Below, one piece after another: positions 1 through 7,859 of a stretch of 21,884 bases of DNA. A program made the position numbers and the translations under genes. Numbering within the stretch: the stretch's first letter is position 1; each line of letters opens with the position of its first letter. The stretch covers positions 1-21,884 of the forward strand of contig CAYSWH010000028.1 in the NCBI GenBank assembly GCA_964434775.1. The letters run 5' to 3'. This DNA is from CAYSWH01 sp964434775. Its GTDB lineage: Bacteria; Patescibacteriota; JACMRA01. The notes beneath the pieces were generated by a model. It was given only the letters and a program-made list of their open reading frames with translations. It made no database searches and had not been told where the DNA came from.

Positions 1-2
1 GG

Positions 3-353
3 GTAAAAAACGCCCTAGAAACCATGGAAATGTTTAAATTGCCCAATATAATTATTTTTGATGAGATAGTGGAGCTTGGTATTCTTTCTGAAGAAACTCA
101 TAGAAAAATTGGCCAGGACTTTGCTAAAGTTGATCCTGAATTAGTTGTTTTGTTAGGTAAAAGTTTTTCCGACACTGTCAAAGAAGAGCTTCTCAAACTT
201 GGTTATCCGGAAGAAAAAATCTATTTATTAAGAAACCGCAACCAAGAAGAGGTAATAAATAAAGTTAACTCGCTTTTAAAGAGACACTATAATTCGGTAG
301 TTTTGGCTGAGGGTTTTAGAACAAAAGCTTTGATTAACAAGCTCCCAGCATAA
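3..353 (+). CDS. murF: MurF-like Mur ligase, C-terminal fragment (5' end outside window)
   Basis: The frame is open from the window edge, so this is the 3' end of a longer gene; the ATG at 24 is internal. The visible 116 residues match the C-terminal domain of Mur ligases: KNALETM, then a strand and IVELGILSEETHRKIG, which corresponds to the LGDMLELG..SE..H..IG segment of MurF, then VVLLGKSFSD and a final VVLAEGFRTKALINKL strand-helix, where MurF has a VLVKGSR-like motif. MurF adds D-Ala-D-Ala to UDP-MurNAc-tripeptide in the cytoplasm, the last soluble step of peptidoglycan precursor synthesis. The ATP-binding and central domains lie upstream, so MurF rather than another Mur ligase is inferred from this tail only. 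A 161-base gap separates it from the next gene. Confidence 0.7.
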   Translation, partial: VKNALETMEMFKLPNIIIFDEIVELGILSEETHRKIGQDFAKVDPELVVLLGKSFSDTVKEELLKLGYPEEKIYLLRNRNQEEVINKVNSLLKRHYNSVVLAEGFRTKALINKLPA

Positions 354-382
354 TTATTTTTTGTTACTTATTTTTTATTTCG

Positions 383-401
383 TTTTAGAAGACTTCAAAA
401 A
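383..401. promoter_or_regulatory. 19-bp imperfect dyad upstream of the glucan cluster
   Basis: TTTTAGAAGACTTCAAAA-type dyad centred on base 392: GAAG-A-CTTC core flanked by TTTT and AAAA, with one mismatch pair at 387/397. The one-base centre cannot form an RNA hairpin loop, so a protein-binding operator is more likely than a terminator. It lies just upstream of the candidate promoter at 423-452. Function is inference. Confidence 0.25.
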
Positions 402-422
402 AAGATAGTCAAAATATTTTTT

Positions 423-452
423 TTGTGATAAACTTTTTTATAGATGTATATC
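423..452 (+). promoter_or_regulatory. Candidate promoter of the glucan cluster
   Basis: TTGTGA (423-428), an 18-base spacer and TATATC (447-452). It would give a leader of roughly 55 bases before the GH15 ATG at 515. In sequence this AT-rich, such matches arise easily, so support is weak. Confidence 0.3.
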
Positions 453-514
453 GCAATTAAAGGAATATAGTTGTAACAAAAGAAAAAAAATACAAATAAA
501 AAAAATACAAAAAT

Positions 515-2491
515 ATGGCCAAATCTTTAGTGCTTGGAAACAACCAAATGATGATTGCTTTGGATCAATTCGGTCAGGTTTATGATCTTTATTATCCGTA
601 TATTGGCCTGGAAAACCATACAAAATGGAACTTTGTTCATCGAATAGGGATTTGGGTAGATAACAGTTTTCGTTGGTTAGACGATGGATCATGGAAAATT
701 TCTATTGATTACAAAAAAGGAACCATGGTCAGTGATGTGATAGCCATAAATGAAGAAATCGGAATAAAGCTTCTTTTCAATGATGCTATTTACAACGAAA
801 AGAATGTATTTATCAGAGAGGTCAGGGTCACTAATTTATTTAGCCGCAATCGTTCAGTTAAACTATATTTTAATCAGCAATTTATTATTTACGAATCGAT
901 TGGAGGAGATACGGTATTATACGATCATGAACAAAAAGCAGTTATTCACTATAAGGGTCGACGAGTATTTTTAATTGATGCCAGGGTAAACGGTAATAGT
1001 TTTGATGAATACTCCGTGGGTCTTCTGGGTATCGAAGGCAGGGAAGGTACATACAAAGATGCGGAAGACGGAAAATTGGAAAAAAACAATGTGGAACACG
1101 GTTTAGTGGATTCAGTAATTGGTGTTTATTTCAATATTGAAGCCAATCAATCTCAACTTGTAGAGTACTGGCTTGTAGCAGCTAAGTCAATTCCAGAGGC
1201 TAAAGAATTAGATAACTTAGTAAAAAAAGAAAAAGAACCCAAAGCTATAGTTGAGTCAACCGGTAACTATTGGAAAGCTTGGTTAAATAAAAATAATATT
1301 AATTTTCAAGGGCTGGATGAAAAATATGTTGATTTATTCAACGAGTCTTTATTGGTTGTTAGTTGTCATAGTGGCGGTAACGGAGAAGTTATTGCCTCCG
1401 GAGATTCTGACTTATTAAAACAGGGCAGGGATACTTATAGCTATGTTTGGGCAAGAGATGGAGCTTTAACTGTTATTTCCATGATGAAGGCCGGGTATAA
1501 CGGCATTGCCAGAAGATTTCTTGAGTTTTCTGAAAAAACAATTACCGAGGACGGTTTTATGCTTCACAAATATCGTTCAGACGGAACTTTGGGTAGTTCT
1601 TGGCATCCCTGGGTCAGAAATTGTAAATCTGAACTACCTATTCAGGAGGATGAGACAGCTCTGGTCGTTATTGCTCTTTGGAAGTATTATGAAGCTACAA
1701 GGGCTCTTGAGTTTATTGAGGAAGTCTATAATACCTTAATAAAAAAGCCCTGTGAGTTTATGACTACCTACATTGATGAGAAAACCGGTTTGCCTAGGCC
1801 AACATATGATTTGTGGGAAGAAAAATTCGGCATAAGTACTTTTACTTCTGCCACAGTTTACGGAGCTCAGATCTCGGCCGCAAAAATTGCCGGTTTGCTG
1901 GGAAAGACAAGGGATTCCGAACATTACATCAATACTGCAAAAAAGATTAAGCAGGCGATCTTATTACATTTGTATGATGCTGAAAAGGGTTACTTTATTA
2001 AGCAGATTAGTTATTTAACTGACGGTTATGTTCATAGAGACGAAACAGTTGATATTTCCAGTGTTTATGGTTTGTATGAGTTTGGGGTTTTGGATATTGA
2101 AGATGAAAAGTTATCTAAATCTATTCAAATGGTTGAGCAAAAAGTTCAAAATCCGGGTGATGTAGGGGGTATCGGTAGATACGAGAATGATTATTACTTT
2201 AGAGTTAGCCAGAATACTCCGGGCAATCCTTGGATTATCACTTCCTTGTGGCTAGCTAGATATTATCTCAAAAAAGCTAAAAAGAAAGAAGAATTGCAAG
2301 TAGTTTATCTGTGGTTGGATTGGGTTTTGAAATATGCACAACCTTCCGGCATCCTCTCTGAGCAGCTAAATCCTTTTACCGGAGAGCAGCTCTCAGCCAC
2401 TCCTTTGACCTGGAGTCATGCAGAGTATGTTCATACAATTATTGAGCTTTTGGAAAAAAACAAAGAATTGGAAAAAGCTCCGCCAAATTAA
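515..2491 (+). CDS. GH15 family glucoamylase-like glycoside hydrolase
   Basis: A 658-residue protein with the two-part build of bacterial and archaeal GH15 enzymes: an N-terminal beta-sandwich (about 1-270) and an (alpha/alpha)6 catalytic barrel. Visible GH15 signatures are RDTYSYVWARDG (305-316), PIQEDET with probable general acid Glu380, and GILSEQLNP with probable base Glu616, followed by PLTWSHAEY. GH15 members release glucose from non-reducing ends of starch or glycogen; some cut dextran or trehalose, and the sequence alone does not separate these. No signal peptide is seen, so it probably acts in the cytoplasm on stored glucan. It is first in a same-strand cluster with a glycogen-synthase-like GT and a GH57 enzyme. 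The ATG follows an A-rich leader (AAAATACAAAAAT) with no Shine-Dalgarno sequence. Confidence 0.9.
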   Translation: MAKSLVLGNNQMMIALDQFGQVYDLYYPYIGLENHTKWNFVHRIGIWVDNSFRWLDDGSWKISIDYKKGTMVSDVIAINEEIGIKLLFNDAIYNEKNVFIREVRVTNLFSRNRSVKLYFNQQFIIYESIGGDTVLYDHEQKAVIHYKGRRVFLIDARVNGNSFDEYSVGLLGIEGREGTYKDAEDGKLEKNNVEHGLVDSVIGVYFNIEANQSQLVEYWLVAAKSIPEAKELDNLVKKEKEPKAIVESTGNYWKAWLNKNNINFQGLDEKYVDLFNESLLVVSCHSGGNGEVIASGDSDLLKQGRDTYSYVWARDGALTVISMMKAGYNGIARRFLEFSEKTITEDGFMLHKYRSDGTLGSSWHPWVRNCKSELPIQEDETALVVIALWKYYEATRALEFIEEVYNTLIKKPCEFMTTYIDEKTGLPRPTYDLWEEKFGISTFTSATVYGAQISAAKIAGLLGKTRDSEHYINTAKKIKQAILLHLYDAEKGYFIKQISYLTDGYVHRDETVDISSVYGLYEFGVLDIEDEKLSKSIQMVEQKVQNPGDVGGIGRYENDYYFRVSQNTPGNPWIITSLWLARYYLKKAKKKEELQVVYLWLDWVLKYAQPSGILSEQLNPFTGEQLSATPLTWSHAEYVHTIIELLEKNKELEKAPPN

Positions 2492-2568
2492 CAAGTAACT
2501 TCCACCGGCTAATATTTTCTTATTTCATTAAAAAACTATCATAGACAAACATAAATACAAAAAAATAT

Positions 2569-3804
2569 ATGAATCAAAAGGTACTAATGTTCGGTTGGGA
2601 GTTTCCTCCATATAATAGCGGGGGTTTAGGGATAGCTTGTTTGGGACTAACCCGGTCTCTGATCAAAAGTGGGGCAGATGTTGTTTTTGTCCTACCAAAA
2701 AGATTTCTTTTAGAATACGAACATCTTAAGTTTGTTTTTGCTGATACTAAACAGGAAATTAATAAAGAAAATTTCCAGGAATTTTTAACTCTTTTCGGAG
2801 CCTATAGTAATTTGTTTTTTGAAGGTCACTTTGAAACAATTAGCAAGAAGGACAGACCTTTTTCCTTAAGCTCGGATCTTTATGAAGAAGTTTTAAATTA
2901 TGCAGTCTTATCAGAAAAAATTGCCAGAGAGGAAGAGTATAATCTCATACATTGTCATGACTGGCTTACCATCAAAGCTGGTTTGGTGGCCAAGAATATT
3001 TCAGGAAAACCTCTGATTTTTCATGTTCATGCTACCGAAATGGATCGTACCGGCGGGAATCCTAACGAACTTATATATAAAATTGAGAAAGAAGGTATGC
3101 AAAAGGCAGATAAAGTAATTGCGGTTTCTGAATTTACTAAGAAGGTTATTGTAAAAGAGTATCAAATTAATGAGCAAAAAGTTGAGGTAGTTCATAACGG
3201 TATCGATTACCATCAAGAAAAAAATAAACTTGGCGATGAGGAATTAATTGAAACTTTAAATTATCTGAAAACTCATAATAGACAGCTGGTAACATATATT
3301 GGACGTTTTACTTTTCAAAAAGGAGTAGATTATTTTTTAAAGGCCGCTCAAAGAGTTTCCGAGAATAATCCTAGGGCGGTATTTCTGCTTGCCGGAAGTG
3401 GAGACATGGAAAATAGATTGTTAGAATTAACCGCATCTTTGGGTTTGACAGACAGAGTAATTTTTACAGGTTTTTTACGAGATGAAAAGTTGAAAAGTCT
3501 TTACCAAGCCTCGGATCTATTTATCATGCCTTCAATAGCCGAACCTTTTGGTTTGGTTGCTTTGGAGGCCCTAACTCACGAGACGCCGGTTATTCTTTCC
3601 AGGAATTCAGGAGTTAGTGAGGTGCTTAGTCACTCATTAAAAGTTGATTTCTGGGATACTGAGGAAATGGCTCACCAAATTCTTTCGGTTCTGGAACACG
3701 AAACCTTGATTGATACTCTTAAGAACTTTGGTCACCAAGAGGTTCAGGGGATAAGTTGGGAGGAAGCTGCTAAAAAAATTATCAAATTATACCAATCTTT
3801 GTAA
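2569..3804 (+). CDS. Glycogen/starch-synthase-like glycosyltransferase (GT4/GT5, GT-B fold)
   Basis: A 411-residue GT-B glycosyltransferase. The N-terminus MFGWEFPPYNSGGLG holds the glycine-rich loop (18-21) typical of starch/glycogen synthases. HCHDWLT follows, then the C-terminal nucleotide-sugar domain with YIGRFTFQKG (Arg246, Lys251, the phosphate-binding pair) and the EX7E motif EPFGLVALE (Glu325, Glu333). It likely transfers glucose from an NDP-glucose to a growing alpha-1,4-glucan; donor and acceptor cannot be read from sequence. It is shorter than the E. coli glycogen synthase and closer in length to archaeal ones. It lies 77 bases after the GH15 gene and 13 before the GH57 gene, consistent with an operon. 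The start ATG follows an A-rich leader (AAATACAAAAAAATAT) without Shine-Dalgarno. GT4 and GT5 overlap in these motifs, so another glucosyltransferase is possible. Confidence 0.85.
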   Translation: MNQKVLMFGWEFPPYNSGGLGIACLGLTRSLIKSGADVVFVLPKRFLLEYEHLKFVFADTKQEINKENFQEFLTLFGAYSNLFFEGHFETISKKDRPFSLSSDLYEEVLNYAVLSEKIAREEEYNLIHCHDWLTIKAGLVAKNISGKPLIFHVHATEMDRTGGNPNELIYKIEKEGMQKADKVIAVSEFTKKVIVKEYQINEQKVEVVHNGIDYHQEKNKLGDEELIETLNYLKTHNRQLVTYIGRFTFQKGVDYFLKAAQRVSENNPRAVFLLAGSGDMENRLLELTASLGLTDRVIFTGFLRDEKLKSLYQASDLFIMPSIAEPFGLVALEALTHETPVILSRNSGVSEVLSHSLKVDFWDTEEMAHQILSVLEHETLIDTLKNFGHQEVQGISWEEAAKKIIKLYQSL

Positions 3805-3817
3805 AAAACAAAAATAT

Positions 3818-5158
3818 ATGCCTTCAGTCTGTTTTTATTTTCAAGTTCATCAACCATATAGACTCAAAAAATACCGATTTTTTAATATTGGTAAGGACCA
3901 CGATTATTTTTCCTTGTCTGATGAAAACAGCAATTACAATAAGCAGATTTTACAAAAAGTAATAAAAAAATGCTATTTACCAACTAACACTCTTCTTTTG
4001 GAACTCTTAAATAATCATCCGGAATTTAAAATTTGTTTTTCCTTGTCAGGGGTATTTCTCGAGCAAATCCAAGAATACTCTCCGGAGGTTGTGGAGTCCT
4101 TTCGTCGTTTAGTGGAAACAGGAAGAGTGGAGCTGCTCAGTGAGACTTATTATCACTCATTGGCGTTTTTGTATTCCAGAAAAGAGTTTAAGCAACAAGT
4201 AAGACAACATCGACGTTTACTTAAGCAACTTTTTAACTACGAACCCACGGTATTTCGAAATACTGAGCTCATTTACAATAATACTTTAGCTAAAAGCATT
4301 GAAAGAATGGGCTATAAGGGTATAATTACTGAAGGGGCTGATCATATTTTAGACTGGAGAAGTCCGGATTTTGTCTATCGACCTCAAGGTACAAATAATA
4401 TTAAACTTTTACTTAAAAACTACAAGTTGTCTGATGATATGGCCTTTCGATTTGGTTCTAAAGAATGGCAGGAGCATCCTCTAACAACCAAAAAATTCGT
4501 CCGTTGGATTAACCGGATAAACGGTAATGGGCAGGTGGTAAATCTTTTTATGGACTATGAAACCTTTGGAGAACATCAATGGCAGGAGACAGGTATTTTT
4601 GAATTTTTACGACATCTACCCGGGGAAATATTAAATTATCGGGACAATGATTTTGTTACCCCTTCAGAAGCAATCAATAAATTCCAATCGATTGGAAGTG
4701 TAGATATGCCTAATTATATATCTTGGGCTGATAGTGAAAGGGATTTATCTGCATGGCAATCCAATCCCATGCAAATTGATGCTTTTAACAAGCTTTACGG
4801 ATTGGAAAGGCAGGTTAAAGCACTTAAAGACGATCAAATTTTAGTTGATTGGAGGAAACTGCAAACTTCCGATCACTTTTACTATATGTGTACCAAATTT
4901 TGGAGTGACGGAGACGTGCACAAATACTTTTCACCTTTTGAATCACCTTATGAGGCTTACACATACTTCATGAATGTCCTACATGACTTGAAACTTAGAG
5001 TTCTACACAAACAGAGAGAGCCGGTTAAAAGTAAAGACCATAGTCGCAATCCCAGAGACAAAAAACGCAAGGTCAAACCCAAAGAAGAAAAAAGTTACTT
5101 TGTTGAAGAATTTCCTTTTTGGAAAGGTTTAGAGAAGAAAGCTCGTAGCAGAGCCTGA
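3818..5158 (+). CDS. GH57 family alpha-amylase-like glycoside hydrolase
   Basis: A 446-residue GH57 protein with family motifs in order: FQVHQPYR near the start (His11), then FRNTELIY with probable nucleophile Glu150, then MDYETFGEHQW with probable acid/base Asp246, and a C-terminal helical region up to about residue 398. GH57 enzymes include alpha-amylases, 4-alpha-glucanotransferases and branching enzymes; the length and close pairing with a glycogen-synthase-like GT favour glucan trimming or rearrangement. No signal peptide is seen. The last 45 or so residues form a Lys/Arg-rich tail (about 403-446) outside the catalytic fold. The gene starts 13 bases after the GT stop with ACAAAAATAT before the ATG and no Shine-Dalgarno. 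It ends in TGA, evidence for the standard code. Methanocaldococcus jannaschii has a comparable set of glycogen synthase, glucoamylase and alpha-amylase genes near one another (MJ1606-MJ1611). Confidence 0.88.
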   Translation: MPSVCFYFQVHQPYRLKKYRFFNIGKDHDYFSLSDENSNYNKQILQKVIKKCYLPTNTLLLELLNNHPEFKICFSLSGVFLEQIQEYSPEVVESFRRLVETGRVELLSETYYHSLAFLYSRKEFKQQVRQHRRLLKQLFNYEPTVFRNTELIYNNTLAKSIERMGYKGIITEGADHILDWRSPDFVYRPQGTNNIKLLLKNYKLSDDMAFRFGSKEWQEHPLTTKKFVRWINRINGNGQVVNLFMDYETFGEHQWQETGIFEFLRHLPGEILNYRDNDFVTPSEAINKFQSIGSVDMPNYISWADSERDLSAWQSNPMQIDAFNKLYGLERQVKALKDDQILVDWRKLQTSDHFYYMCTKFWSDGDVHKYFSPFESPYEAYTYFMNVLHDLKLRVLHKQREPVKSKDHSRNPRDKKRKVKPKEEKSYFVEEFPFWKGLEKKARSRA

Positions 5159-5255
5159 AACTATCACGCTCATAGAACCTATCTAATTATTTCTGCCTAA
5201 TTTATAAGGTTTAAAACTTCTAGTTTGAAATAGGGTTATAACTATTATCAAAACG

Positions 5256-5294
5256 CTTTTCAAGAGGTTACCTCGCAAAAAGTGGGTGTTTTTT
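5256..5294 (+). terminator. Candidate rho-independent terminator of the glucan cluster
   Basis: CTTTT pairs with AAAAG and GAGG with CCTC around a TTA loop, with a 3x3 internal loop between the two helices (5256-5282). Six T residues follow at 5289-5294. It lies about 100 bases after the GH57 stop, in the gap between convergent genes. Confidence 0.4.
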
Positions 5295-5301
5295 GAATCA
5301 C

Positions 5302-5325
5302 AAAAAGTCTCAAACTACTTTTTTT
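5302..5325. terminator. Candidate bidirectional AT-rich terminator
   Basis: AAAAAGT (5302-5308) and ACTTTTT (5317-5323) form a 7-bp inverted repeat with an 8-base loop. The T-rich arms would give a U tract in either direction, fitting its position between convergent transcripts. The stem is weak because it is nearly all A-T. Confidence 0.3.
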
Positions 5326-5368
5326 AAAGGAATAAATTTCAAATGGGTTTTATACCAAATTGATTATA

Positions 5369-6742
5369 TTATAGATTATTTTTGCCGGATCCGATTATAG
5401 ACCAACCTTCTCCTGTTCTTCTCAGAACTGTATATTCATTATTATCGAAAATTACAAAATCCGTGGTCTCAATTAAATTATGTCTGTTAAATAGATTCTC
5501 TCGAAAATTCGGCTCTACCAAGTATACGTGGTCTACTCGGAAACCGTTTTCTAAACCGACCATTTTAGGAAATTCCGGTGCCGATTGCCAGTTTACTCCA
5601 AAGTCAAAAGATTCAATGACCCGGCGATTTTCTATAGTCAAAGTCCCGTCATTATTTTCTTCTGCTACAATATAACTTACGTACCCCAATTGACTGTCAA
5701 GGTCGCCGTATATCGGAGATGCCAAACCTTCATTCTCAGAAATAATTGATTCTTCATCAAAAAAGTCGGTGATTGAAATTAATGAGTTTATACAATCTTC
5801 AGGAGGTAAATTCATTCTACCTGTTTTAAACTGATACTCCATTAAGTCTCCAATTGTGTAATCAAGGCAATTATCCTTTTCGGTAAAGTTTTGTGCTTTT
5901 GTCTCCCATTCACCGGAATTGCCCCATGCAGGGTGTTTTCCATTATCAGGGTTAATCGGGTCAACTAACAAACCTCCTTGTCCCTGCTTTTCATTACCTA
6001 AAAGTCCTAGCAAAACCTTATAATTTTCCGGATTCTCAGGGTGCCATTCGAACCTTGCTCTTTCAAACCACTGAACTTTTCCTTTCCAGGGCTCTTCCCC
6101 CGGAGATCTTTGAATAGTCGCTTCAATTTCCGGACTAATGGGCAACCCGAACAAGGCAATGCTTTGTTCCAAGGAATAACCGTAGGGGTAAGGATTTGAA
6201 TCAGAATAGATTGTTAAGCCGTGACTCAGAAAAAACCTTTTAAAATTGCCACAAACATTTTTCTCAGTTTCTTCAAAATAAAGACAGTCATGATCATATA
6301 GATCCACTTCATCGGGATATTCTGTTTGCCAGTTTATACCATTTTGTAGGAGGAGCTCGTCTCCGAGTCTTCCGAGAAGAACATCATATGGGGGTCGGTT
6401 TTCGGGATGTAATTCCAATCTGTTTCTTTCGAAATTTTGAGCTACATATCGATTTTCTTCAATAATTATTGTTTCTTGAGGTCCTTTTGGATATCCGAAA
6501 ACCGGTAATCCACCGTTTTGCTGCCAAAATTCTCCGATTCTACCTTCTATACAATAACCAGTTTCTTCAAAGCACTGTTTTTCACGTAGAGATTGAGCTT
6601 GAACTTCTTCGGCCTTGGTCCCTTGAATTGAGTAAGAAACGTAGATTAATGAAACAGAAATGGTGAGAATTGTAATTAGGGCTAGGGTTAACTTGACCTT
6701 AAAGGGAACACTCGTTGTAATTATATTTTGAAACATATGCAA
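5369..6742 (-). CDS. Membrane-anchored extracellular protein with two GGLPVFGYP/FER.R.E.HPEN repeats
   Basis: A 457-residue protein with a single hydrophobic segment (about 15-38) after a short basic start and no clear signal-peptidase site, so probably anchored with its body outside the cell. Two related repeats are visible. Repeat 1 (about 57-130) has GEFWQQNGGLPVFGYP, then NFERNRLELHPEN and VLLGRLGDE. Repeat 2 (about 153-251) has a diverged FGLPIS, then QWFERARFEWHPEN and VLLGLLGNE. This pattern recurs in secreted Chloroflexota proteins, often beside peptidase-like domains; its function is not known to me. Residues 270-457 form a separate region without recognised motifs. Six cysteines fall in three close pairs (57/64, 153/164, 292/317), suggesting disulfides. 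No Shine-Dalgarno precedes the ATG; an in-frame ATG lies two codons later. Confidence 0.75.
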   Translation of the reverse strand: MHMFQNIITTSVPFKVKLTLALITILTISVSLIYVSYSIQGTKAEEVQAQSLREKQCFEETGYCIEGRIGEFWQQNGGLPVFGYPKGPQETIIIEENRYVAQNFERNRLELHPENRPPYDVLLGRLGDELLLQNGINWQTEYPDEVDLYDHDCLYFEETEKNVCGNFKRFFLSHGLTIYSDSNPYPYGYSLEQSIALFGLPISPEIEATIQRSPGEEPWKGKVQWFERARFEWHPENPENYKVLLGLLGNEKQGQGGLLVDPINPDNGKHPAWGNSGEWETKAQNFTEKDNCLDYTIGDLMEYQFKTGRMNLPPEDCINSLISITDFFDEESIISENEGLASPIYGDLDSQLGYVSYIVAEENNDGTLTIENRRVIESFDFGVNWQSAPEFPKMVGLENGFRVDHVYLVEPNFRENLFNRHNLIETTDFVIFDNNEYTVLRRTGEGWSIIGSGKNNL

Positions 6743-6753
6743 AAATGCAAATT

Positions 6754-6782
6754 TATTAGCATAGATTCATTGAAAAGTCAAT
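6754..6782 (-). promoter_or_regulatory. Candidate promoter of the repeat protein gene
   Basis: On the minus strand TTGACT (6777-6782), a 17-base spacer and TAATAA (6754-6759). The -35 is good and the -10 matches consensus at three of six positions. It lies in the 70-base divergent gap with rlmH. Confidence 0.35.
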
Positions 6783-6812
6783 TTAATATGTCACAAAATT
6801 GGGTCTTTAATT

Positions 6813-7283
6813 ATGATTATTAAAATAATTCAGGTTGGCAAAACAAAGACTCCTTGGGTAAGGCATGGTGAAGAGGAGTTTCTTAAAAAACTAAAACCAT
6901 ATGTCAAGATCAAGTCTATAATTTTAGAGCCGGAAAATAAAGGAGAAGTTCAGATGATCGTTTCCAAAGAAACCGAAAAGATTATCAAAGCACTCAGATC
7001 GACAGAATTTGTCTGTCTTCTAAGCAGCCGAGGTAAGGAAATTAACTCCAAGCAATTTGCCGAGATTATTAACGGATGGCAAACAGATTTTGGAGGAAAT
7101 CTTACTTTTATTATCGGAGGTTCATGGGGAGTCGGGAATGAGTTGTATGAAAGAGCTGATTACTGCCTATCCCTGTCTAAGATGACTATGCTCCACGAAG
7201 TAGTAAGAATATTTTTCCTTGAACAAGTATACAGGGCGATTATGATTAATAGGAAAAAACCCTATCATAAGGGTAAAGAATAA
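6813..7283 (+). CDS. rlmH: 23S rRNA (pseudouridine1915-N3)-methyltransferase RlmH
   Basis: A 156-residue SPOUT-class methyltransferase of the usual RlmH length. Visible family motifs are the start MIIKIIQVGKTKTPWV, the SAM-binding loop FIIGGSWGVGNEL (typical form FVIGGxxG), LSLSKMTMLHEVVR followed by FLEQVYRA, and the C-terminal PYHKGKE. RlmH methylates N3 of pseudouridine 1915 in helix 69 of 23S rRNA, acting on assembled 70S ribosomes as a homodimer. The loop reads GSWGVG where most homologues have GxxGL, a mild variation. The gene is divergent from the repeat protein; no Shine-Dalgarno precedes the ATG and no convincing own promoter was found in the 70-base gap. Confidence 0.93.
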   Translation: MIIKIIQVGKTKTPWVRHGEEEFLKKLKPYVKIKSIILEPENKGEVQMIVSKETEKIIKALRSTEFVCLLSSRGKEINSKQFAEIINGWQTDFGGNLTFIIGGSWGVGNELYERADYCLSLSKMTMLHEVVRIFFLEQVYRAIMINRKKPYHKGKE

Positions 7284-7295
7284 TAAGACGTGATC

Positions 7296-7325
7296 TTGAC
7301 TAAAACTTGAATCTGTGCTTATTAT
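7296..7325 (+). promoter_or_regulatory. Candidate promoter of the ICMT-family gene
   Basis: TTGACT (7296-7301), an 18-base spacer and TATTAT (7320-7325), both close to consensus. It would give a leader of about 60 bases before the ATG at 7393. It suggests the methyltransferase gene is transcribed separately from rlmH. Confidence 0.45.
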
Positions 7326-7392
7326 TGCCGGACAATTCATACCAATTAATTCTGCATTTTAGTAAATTTATTTTAATTACCATTTAACATTT

Positions 7393-7848
7393 ATGAACGC
7401 CAATATTAAAGACTTTTTTATTGTTTTGTTGCAGTTATCTTTTCTAGCTTTGTTTGTTTTGATCGGTCAGTGGAATGCAAGGTTTATGGATCCCTATATT
7501 CAAATTGTCGGATATTTGTCAATATTATTCGGGTTTCTAGTTTTCTTGCTTGGAATCTACCAACTTCGCACCTATATTAGTATTTTTCCGACACCGGTTA
7601 GAGACGGGGAGTTGATAACCACCGGAATTTATAAATATATTAGACATCCCATGTATACAGGTTTGTTTTTTGTCCTTATAGGCTATGGGGCAGTCTCCTT
7701 AAATTTTTATAGACTTTTGATCGCCATAGTCATAATTTTGATTGTCTTGGAAAAAGTAGAGTATGAGGAGAACAGGTTGATGGAAAAGTATAGAAAATAC
7801 AAGGATTATAAAGTTAAAACAGGTAAATTTATTTCAAAATTGTTTTAG
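7393..7848 (+). CDS. ICMT/phospholipid-methyltransferase family membrane protein
   Basis: A 151-residue integral membrane protein with about four hydrophobic segments (near 8-25, 38-57, 88-103, 106-120). The family signature is clear: GIYKYIRHPMYTG (78-90) followed after the last membrane segments by a KVEYEENRLMEKY helix with conserved glutamates and spaced tyrosines. Members methylate small lipophilic substrates such as isoprenylcysteine or phospholipids using SAM at the membrane face; bacterial substrates are mostly unknown and cannot be read from this sequence. The gene ends 11 bases before the stop of the convergent Fur-family gene, leaving no room for a separate terminator. No Shine-Dalgarno is seen. 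Confidence 0.85.
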   Translation: MNANIKDFFIVLLQLSFLALFVLIGQWNARFMDPYIQIVGYLSILFGFLVFLLGIYQLRTYISIFPTPVRDGELITTGIYKYIRHPMYTGLFFVLIGYGAVSLNFYRLLIAIVIILIVLEKVEYEENRLMEKYRKYKDYKVKTGKFISKLF

Positions 7849-7859
7849 TTTTTTCAACT

